Of a stretch of DNA of 21,108 nt, positions 8,770 through 13,719 are shown in pieces. The translations under genes and the position numbers were made by a program. The stretch comes from SIG440 sp045648205 (lineage in GTDB: Bacteria; Bacillota; Clostridia; Monoglobales; Monoglobaceae), in assembly GCA_045648205.1 (NCBI GenBank), contig JAZRNM010000008.1:1-21108 (forward strand). The letters run 5' to 3'. The notes beneath the pieces are model-generated. The model saw only the letters and a program-made list of their open reading frames with translations, searched no databases and was not told the origin of the DNA. Each line of letters opens with the position of its first letter. The stretch's first letter is position 1.

Positions 8770-10434
8770 ATGATGACGGATATTGAAATTGCTCAAAGTG
8801 TGAAAATGCAGAACATTGCAGAAATTGCAAAGTCTGCCGGAATTGATGAAAATCATATTGAATTTTATGGAAACTATAAGGCAAAAATAGACCTTGCTCC
8901 TCTCAAAGAAAAGGAGAGGAAGGCAAAGCTCGTTTTGGTGACAGCAATCACACCAACTCCTGCCGGAGAGGGCAAGACCACAACAACAATCGGTCTTGCT
9001 GACGGCTTGAAGAAGCTTGGCAAGAATGTTGTGGTGGCACTCCGCGAACCATCTTTGGGACCAGTGTTTGGTGTCAAGGGCGGAGCGGCAGGCGGCGGAT
9101 ATGCCCAGGTTGTGCCGATGGAAGACATAAACCTTCACTTCACAGGTGACTTCCACGCAATCGGTGCGGCAAACAATCTTCTTGCGGCTATGCTTGATAA
9201 CCACATTTATCAGGGGAACAAACTGAATATTGACCCAAGACGGATTACCTGGAAAAGATGCGTTGATATGAATGACAGACAGCTGAGATTTGTTACAGAC
9301 GGTCTTGGGGGCAGAGTGAATGGCGTTCCCCGTGAAGATGGATATGACATTACTGTTGCATCTGAAGTTATGGCAGTTCTCTGCCTTGCATCATCAATAA
9401 CTGACCTCAAGGAAAGACTTTCAAGGATTGTTGTGGGTTATACATATGATGAAGAACCAGTAACTGCAGGGCAAATCGGTGCGGCAGGGGCAATGACAGC
9501 ACTGCTCAAGGATGCACTCAAGCCTAACCTTGTTCAGACACTGGAGGGTACACCTGCATTTGTTCACGGTGGACCTTTTGCAAATATTGCACATGGATGC
9601 AACTCGGTTATTGCAACCGAGATGGCAATGAGATTTGGAGACTACGTGATTACAGAAGCAGGTTTTGGTGCTGACCTTGGTGCTCAGAAGTTCCTTGACA
9701 TCAAGTGCCGTTATGCAGGGCTCAAACCCGATGCGGTTGTTATGGTTGCCACAATCCGTGCTCTCAAGATGCATGGCGGCGTTCTGAAAACTGAGCTTGG
9801 CAGCGAAAATCTTGAGGCTCTTGAAAAAGGTATCCCGAATCTTTTGAGACACGTTGCAAACATCAAGGAGGTCTATAAGCTTCCGTCGGTTGTTGCAATC
9901 AACCGATTCCCCACAGACACAGACAAAGAAGTTGAACTTGTTATTGAAAAGTGCAAAGCTCTTGGTGTCAACGTGGTTCTTTCAAACGTGTGGGCAGAAG
10001 GCGGAAACGGCGGAATTGAGATGGCAGAGGAAGTTGTGAGACTTTGTGATATGCCAAACAATTTCTCATTCAGCTATGACCTTGACGATTCAATTGAAAA
10101 CAAGATTGACACAATCGTGAAAAGAGTTTATCGTGGTAAGGGTGCGGCATTTACACCCAATGCGAAAAAACAGATTGCAAAGCTCAATGAACTCGGCTTT
10201 GACAAGCTCCCAATCTGTATGGCAAAAACACAGTATAGTTTTTCTGACGATATGACAAAAATCGGTGCTCCCGAGGACTTTGTGGTGACAGTCAGAAATG
10301 TCAAGGTGTCTGCCGGTGCCGGATTTATTGTGGCACTGACAGGAGACATCATGACAATGCCCGGACTTCCCAAGGTCCCCGCGGCAGAAAAGATTGATGT
10401 TGATGAAAATGGAGTCATCAGCGGATTGTTCTAA
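8770..10434 (+). CDS. fhs: Formate-tetrahydrofolate ligase (10-formyl-THF synthetase)
   Basis: Fhs activates formate with ATP and attaches it to tetrahydrofolate, giving 10-formyl-THF. The 554-residue protein has the P-loop-like PAGEGKTTT at residues 64-72 (K69) and the family block EPSLGPVFGVKGGAAGGGYAQ. It also has the long Fhs-specific C-terminus with KTQYSFSDD and GAGFIVALTGDIMTMPGLPK. Length matches the usual 555-560. ATG 8770 was chosen from the AAGGAG site at 8754-8759; an adjacent ATG at 8773 is possible. Its place at the end of the pur operon fits supply of the one-carbon donor to PurN and the AICAR formyltransferase. In acetogens Fhs also serves the Wood-Ljungdahl pathway, but nothing here points to that. 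Confidence 0.98.
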   Translation: MMTDIEIAQSVKMQNIAEIAKSAGIDENHIEFYGNYKAKIDLAPLKEKERKAKLVLVTAITPTPAGEGKTTTTIGLADGLKKLGKNVVVALREPSLGPVFGVKGGAAGGGYAQVVPMEDINLHFTGDFHAIGAANNLLAAMLDNHIYQGNKLNIDPRRITWKRCVDMNDRQLRFVTDGLGGRVNGVPREDGYDITVASEVMAVLCLASSITDLKERLSRIVVGYTYDEEPVTAGQIGAAGAMTALLKDALKPNLVQTLEGTPAFVHGGPFANIAHGCNSVIATEMAMRFGDYVITEAGFGADLGAQKFLDIKCRYAGLKPDAVVMVATIRALKMHGGVLKTELGSENLEALEKGIPNLLRHVANIKEVYKLPSVVAINRFPTDTDKEVELVIEKCKALGVNVVLSNVWAEGGNGGIEMAEEVVRLCDMPNNFSFSYDLDDSIENKIDTIVKRVYRGKGAAFTPNAKKQIAKLNELGFDKLPICMAKTQYSFSDDMTKIGAPEDFVVTVRNVKVSAGAGFIVALTGDIMTMPGLPKVPAAEKIDVDENGVISGLF

Positions 10435-10451
10435 AAATTTAATGAATCAGG

Positions 10452-10485
10452 ACTTCTCTTGCCCGAAAAGGCAGGGGAAGTTTTT
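10452..10485 (+). terminator. Intrinsic terminator of the purine operon
   Basis: Twelve-base arms ACTTCTCTTGCC (10452-10463) and GGCAGGGGAAGT (10470-10481), paired with two G-U wobbles, are followed by TTTTT. It lies 17 nt after the fhs stop and closes the operon. Confidence 0.9.
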
Positions 10486-10521
10486 ATTTGTAAAAAAATG
10501 TAAATTTTTTCGATTAGCCTA

Positions 10522-10550
10522 TTGCAATTTGAATGAATATATGTTATACT
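10522..10550 (+). promoter_or_regulatory. Sigma-A-type promoter for the structured RNA and small ORF
   Basis: TTGCAA (10522-10527) and TATACT (10545-10550) are separated by 17 bp, with an extended -10 TGT directly before TATACT. The predicted start, about 7 nt downstream near 10556-10557, coincides with the beginning of the closing stem of the RNA. Confidence 0.75.
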
Positions 10551-10556
10551 GCTATA

Positions 10557-10721
10557 TGACCAAACAAGTGAATATTTATAAACGGATGGCGTCAAGCGTT
10601 TTTACTTAGGTAAAAACACGAACGCTCATTCTCGTACGCTTTCCGTATGTAAATAGCTTGTTTGGTCACAGCTGGAGCGACGTGTTTTTCGGTGCGTCAG
10701 TCTCGGCTGGCGCACTTTTTT
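10557..10721 (+). ncRNA. Candidate structured RNA or attenuator leader, unrecognised family
   Basis: The predicted transcript folds into a closed domain with an intrinsic terminator behind it. P1 is 12 perfect base pairs (TGACCAAACAAG 10557-10568 with 10657-10668). P2 pairs 10574-10586 with 10642-10654 imperfectly. A perfect hairpin GTTTTTAC-TTAG-GTAAAAAC lies at 10598-10617. The terminator is GTGCGTCAG (10692-10700) with CTGGCGCAC (10707-10715) and six T. The segment GACGTG (10679-10684) can pair instead with TGCGTC (10693-10698), overlapping the terminator's 5' arm, as in an attenuator. It sits just before a 50-residue ORF. I do not recognise it as 6S, SRP, tmRNA, RNase P or a named riboswitch; a stand-alone sRNA is the alternative to a leader. 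Confidence 0.55.
10692..10721 (+). terminator. Intrinsic terminator at the 3' end of the structured RNA
   Basis: Nine-base arms with one G-U wobble, a 6-nt loop TCTCGG and a run of six T. It ends only 20 nt before the small ORF start, so it would either define the sRNA 3' end or act as a conditional stop for that ORF. Confidence 0.85.
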
Positions 10722-10740
10722 ATGTTGGGAGGTGTTTGCT

Positions 10741-10893
10741 GTGACAAACGAAAAGGAGCTTTATAAAAAACTGTATCACAAAATGTTTAACGAGGTTTCA
10801 GACGCAATTGAAAGACTTGTTAAGGTACGTCAGGATGCGGAAGAAATGTATCTTCAATATTTTGATGAAGCAGATGAAAAAACCAATAGATAA
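10741..10893 (+). CDS. Small protein of unknown function, 50 residues
   Basis: A GTG start at 10741 has a very good GGGAGGTG site at 10727-10734 with 6-nt spacing, and the frame reads VTNEKELYKKLYHKMF to a TAA at 10891-10893. The product is rich in Lys and Glu, has no cysteine and no membrane segment, and looks like one or two amphipathic helices. I recognise no family. The strong ribosome binding site, its own promoter and leader upstream, and a terminator 60 nt downstream support a real gene. It is independent of noc, which has its own promoter. Confidence 0.65.
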   Translation: MTNEKELYKKLYHKMFNEVSDAIERLVKVRQDAEEMYLQYFDEADEKTNR

Positions 10894-10953
10894 CATTTTG
10901 TGAACTTTTGTCGCACCAAAAAGAAATTCCGCAAATTGAAAAGATTTAACTCA

Positions 10954-10979
10954 AAGAACCAAAGCTTTTGGTTCTTTTT
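10954..10979 (+). terminator. Intrinsic terminator after the small ORF
   Basis: Ten-base perfect arms AAGAACCAAA / TTTGGTTCTT (10954-10963 and 10967-10976) have a 3-nt loop and a run of T. It separates the small-ORF unit from noc. Confidence 0.85.
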
Positions 10980-10993
10980 GCATATGGAAAAAT

Positions 10994-11022
10994 TTGTAAA
11001 ACAGATTCTTTTGTGTTATTAT
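10994..11022 (+). promoter_or_regulatory. Sigma-A-type promoter for noc
   Basis: TTGTAA (10994-10999) and TATTAT (11017-11022) are 17 bp apart, with an extended -10 TGT before TATTAT. It lies 30 nt before the chosen noc start and directly after a terminator. Confidence 0.7.
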
Positions 11023-11052
11023 GAAAAAAAGCACAAAAGAAAGGTGATGGAA

Positions 11053-11877
11053 ATGTCGGGAATGTATACAGAAGAAAACAATTCAAAGGCGGTTTATTTG
11101 CCCATAGAGAAGGTCAGACCAAATCCCTATCAGCCAAGGAAAGAGATGGACAAGTCTGCACTTGAGGAACTTTGCCAATCCATCAGAGAATATGGACTTA
11201 TGCAGCCTATAGTTGTCAGACAAATCAATGAAAGTGATTATGAACTTATTGCCGGGGAAAGGCGGCTTCGGGCTTGCCGCATGGCAGGTATGCCACAAAT
11301 TCCGGCTGTGGTGGTCAGAGCGGGTGGAACTGACAGTGCGGTTATGGCATTGATTGAAAATATTCAAAGAGAGAGCCTTGATTATATGGAAGAGGCGGAA
11401 GCTTTTTGCTCTCTTATATCGGAGCACGGGCTGACTCAGGAGGAACTTGCGATGAGGGTTGGGAAAAATCAATCTACAATTGCAAACAAGATAAGAATTC
11501 TCAAGCTGTCACCGGAAATAAGAAGATTGCTTGTTGAAAATAACTTGAGTGAAAGACACGCAAGAGCTCTTTTGAGATTGAGTGACGAAAAGAGCAGGCT
11601 CAGGGCAATTAATTTGATTGTAAGTCGCGGATTGAATGTGGCAAAGTCGGAAGAATTGGTTGAACAGATGCTTGGCGGATTTTCTGAAAAAGAAACGGAA
11701 AAAGGTGTGGACAGTATCAGGGTTTTCAAGGATGTCAGAATTTTTTCAAACACCATAAAGCAGGCAGTTGACCTGATGAACAAATCGGGAATAGAAGCAA
11801 AATCCACCAAGGTGGAAAATGATGAGTTCATTGAATACACAATAAAAATTCCAAAAAATCTCAAAAATGCCGTATAA
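11053..11877 (+). CDS. noc: ParB/Spo0J-family nucleoid occlusion protein Noc
   Basis: A ParB-family CTP-dependent DNA clamp of 274 residues. The CTP-binding motifs are GERR (68-71) and ENIQRE (102-107). A helix-turn-helix follows at about 127-151 (LTQEELAMRVGKNQSTIANK), then a dimerisation tail. Aligned to Caulobacter ParB positions 173, 179, 184 and 201, where ParB has R, T, A and G, this protein has Q140, K146, K151 and R168, the set reported to give Noc specificity for NBS rather than parS. I chose ATG 11053, 6 nt after AAGGTG (11041-11046); ATG 11062 is an alternative. The N-terminus (MSGMYTEENNSK) lacks the basic amphipathic helix that anchors Bacillus Noc to membrane. No parA or rsmG adjoins it. 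Confidence 0.9.
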   Translation: MSGMYTEENNSKAVYLPIEKVRPNPYQPRKEMDKSALEELCQSIREYGLMQPIVVRQINESDYELIAGERRLRACRMAGMPQIPAVVVRAGGTDSAVMALIENIQRESLDYMEEAEAFCSLISEHGLTQEELAMRVGKNQSTIANKIRILKLSPEIRRLLVENNLSERHARALLRLSDEKSRLRAINLIVSRGLNVAKSEELVEQMLGGFSEKETEKGVDSIRVFKDVRIFSNTIKQAVDLMNKSGIEAKSTKVENDEFIEYTIKIPKNLKNAV

Positions 11878-11888
11878 ATAAAATAAAA

Positions 11889-11921
11889 TTGTCAACACTT
11901 GGATTATGGAGGTGTTGACAA
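11889..11921 (+). promoter_or_regulatory. 10-bp perfect inverted repeat enclosing the M23 gene's ribosome binding site
   Basis: TTGTCAACAC (11889-11898) and GTGTTGACAA (11912-11921) are perfect inverted repeats 13 nt apart. The GGAGGTG site (11908-11914) spans the loop and right arm, and the start codon follows 1 nt later. There is no T-tract, so it is not a terminator. An operator or a translation-control hairpin fits. Confidence 0.6.
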
Positions 11922-11922
11922 A

Positions 11923-12666
11923 ATGAAGCAGTCAAAGAATAAAAAGACAAAAAGTGGATGGCGAAAGTTTGCAGAAAACAAAGGGGTTTACATAGCCCTG
12001 TTTTCGGTGCTGATGATGGTGGGATTTTATGTGTATGCAAGAAACATGCAGACCTCCCTTGAAAATGATGTGGTGTCATTCGATGAACAAGCTTGGCAGG
12101 AAGCTGTGACAGAAAGTGGCATAGAGGTCATTGATGTTGACGAAAAAGTTGAGAAAGAAAAAAAGTCAACAACTGAGCCAGTTAAGGAGAAAAAGGCTGA
12201 AGAAACTGTTGTTCCGTCTGATGAGGCGGTGCAGACCACGGCTGAAAGTGAGCCTGAGTTTGCAATGATTATGCCGTGTGAAGGTGCGGTTGTTGCAGAT
12301 TGCTCTCTTGAAGAGCTTGTCTATTGTGCCGCGATGGAGGATTGGAGAACTCACAACGGAGTGGATATTCAGGCTCTTGAAGGGGATTCGGTTAAGGCTG
12401 TTGAAAGCGGCGTGATATCAAAGGTTTATGATGATGAACTTTTGGGAGTTGTGGTTGAAGTGGAACATCAGAATGGGATTTCAACACTTTATGGAAATCT
12501 GCAGAGTGTGGACTTTATTTCAGCCGGGACAAAGGTGAGTCGTGGTGACATCATTGGCGGTGTAGGAAAGGCGGGAGACCTTGAGGCAAACTCGGAGCCG
12601 CATCTTCATTTTGAGGTTATGGTCAATGGCGAGTACAAAAATCCCTCGGAGTATATTAAATTCTAA
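11923..12666 (+). CDS. Membrane-anchored M23 (LytM-type) peptidase-like protein, SpoIIQ-like
   Basis: The 247-residue protein has a short basic cytosolic tail, one membrane segment (about 21-39, GVYIALFSVLMMVGFYVYA), an acidic Lys/Glu-rich linker (about 60-100) and a C-terminal LytM domain (about 110-247). Zinc ligands of the M23 family are present: H144 and D148 (HNGVD) and H229 in HLH (227-229). The catalytic histidine of the usual YxHL motif is replaced by N192 (YGNL), as happens in SpoIIQ proteins. By layout it resembles SpoIIQ, the forespore partner of SpoIIIAH during engulfment; a divisome-associated LytM factor is the alternative. ATG 11923 is supported by GGAGGTG 8 nt upstream. It follows noc by 45 nt and is closed by a terminator. 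Confidence 0.8.
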   Translation: MKQSKNKKTKSGWRKFAENKGVYIALFSVLMMVGFYVYARNMQTSLENDVVSFDEQAWQEAVTESGIEVIDVDEKVEKEKKSTTEPVKEKKAEETVVPSDEAVQTTAESEPEFAMIMPCEGAVVADCSLEELVYCAAMEDWRTHNGVDIQALEGDSVKAVESGVISKVYDDELLGVVVEVEHQNGISTLYGNLQSVDFISAGTKVSRGDIIGGVGKAGDLEANSEPHLHFEVMVNGEYKNPSEYIKF

Positions 12667-12693
12667 TTAGCCCCCTAAAATATTTATATAGAT

Positions 12694-12735
12694 GAAGAAG
12701 TCTCAGGCTGAAGTTTTGCCTGAGGCTTCTTCCTT
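12694..12735 (+). terminator. Probable terminator after the M23 gene
   Basis: Fifteen-base arms (12694-12708 and 12718-12732) pair with one G-U wobble, followed by a short CTTT. The stem is strong and the U-tract weak. Confidence 0.65.
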
Positions 12736-12758
12736 TGGCTAAATTTTCAGCAAAAGAC

Positions 12759-12787
12759 TTGTAACAGAAAAAAATTTATGATACAAT
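12759..12787 (+). promoter_or_regulatory. Probable promoter for uppP
   Basis: TTGTAA (12759-12764) and TACAAT (12782-12787) have 17-bp spacing. A second TATAAT at 12812-12817 has no good -35 partner. Both lie between the M23 terminator and uppP. Confidence 0.6.
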
Positions 12788-12848
12788 ATACTGTGATTAA
12801 AGTTTTTGTAGTATAATTACATATAGAATGTTTTTTGGAGGATTTTAT

Positions 12849-13697
12849 ATGCTTGGCTTTGAAATGATAAAGACGATTATACTCGGGATTGTAGAAGGCT
12901 TCACAGAGTGGCTCCCCATCAGTTCCACGGGGCATCTGATTCTCGTTAATGAGTTTTTAAGAAATGAAAATGGATTTACATCTTCTGATTTGTATCTTTA
13001 TGTGATACAGCTTGGCGCGATTCTGGCAGTTCTTACGTTATATTTCAGAAAACTGAATCCTTTTGCTCTGTCAAAAAACCCGGAGGAAAAAAAGAATACC
13101 TGGACAATGTGGTTCAAGGTTATTCTTGCATGTGTTCCGGCGGCGGTAGTGGGGCTGGCTCTTGATAGCTTTATGGAAAGCTTTGAAAACTGGCAGGTTG
13201 TGTCGGCGATGCTTGTTTTATATGGTATTGCATTTATATTCGTTGAAAAGCTGAACAAGAAAACAACTACATACAGCATCAATGAAATGTCTTACAAAAC
13301 TGCTCTTGCTATTGGTGCATTCCAGGTCCTTTCCATTATTCCCGGAACCTCCCGGTCAGGTGCCACAATTCTTGGTGCGATGCTTGTGGGTTGTTCGAGA
13401 ACTGTGGCGGCAGAGTTCTCGTTCTTTCTGGCAATTCCCGTTATGTTCGGGGTCAGTCTTCTGAAAATTCTGAAATATGGACTTTCGATGAGTGGTCAGG
13501 AGGTTTTGATTCTTGTTACGGGAATGCTGGTTGCATATATTGTTTCAATGCTTTCAATAAAGTTCCTGATGAATTTTGTAAAAAAACACGACTTCAAGGC
13601 ATTTGGTATTTACAGAATAATCCTTGGTATTCTGGTGGTATTATATTTTGGAGTATCGAAGATTATTTATGCGCTGCTGTTATGGTGGCAATTGTAG
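12849..13697 (+). CDS. uppP: Undecaprenyl-diphosphatase (BacA/UppP family)
   Basis: An integral membrane enzyme that dephosphorylates undecaprenyl pyrophosphate, recycling the lipid carrier for peptidoglycan and other surface polymers. The 282-residue protein carries both family signatures: EGFTEWLPISSTGHLIL (E16, E20, H29) and PGTSRSGAT (R169, S170). Multiple hydrophobic segments follow, including 93-107 and 203-265. Length is typical (about 265-290). ATG 12849 follows GGAGG at 12837-12841; an upstream in-frame ATG at 12828 would place this site inside the gene. It is followed 22 nt later by ftsK, with no terminator between, so the two are probably co-transcribed. In other bacteria overproduction gives bacitracin tolerance. 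Confidence 0.96.
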   Translation: MLGFEMIKTIILGIVEGFTEWLPISSTGHLILVNEFLRNENGFTSSDLYLYVIQLGAILAVLTLYFRKLNPFALSKNPEEKKNTWTMWFKVILACVPAAVVGLALDSFMESFENWQVVSAMLVLYGIAFIFVEKLNKKTTTYSINEMSYKTALAIGAFQVLSIIPGTSRSGATILGAMLVGCSRTVAAEFSFFLAIPVMFGVSLLKILKYGLSMSGQEVLILVTGMLVAYIVSMLSIKFLMNFVKKHDFKAFGIYRIILGILVVLYFGVSKIIYALLLWWQL

Positions 13698-13719
13698 TGA
13701 GAGGATGGTAGTTTAGACT

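Noticed and set aside
10557..10721. 6S RNA, SRP RNA or tmRNA
   Set aside because: The 5' stem closes on 10657-10668 and a separate terminator follows, unlike the end-to-end pairing of 6S RNA. No SRP apical loop and no tRNA-like ends are visible.
10900..11052. N-terminal extension of Noc, including an ATG at 10984 giving MEKFVKQILLCYYEKKHKRK
   Set aside because: The peptide looks like a basic amphipathic anchor, which is tempting for Noc. But it has no ribosome binding site, the noc promoter (10994-11022) lies inside it, and a good AAGGTG site precedes ATG 11053.
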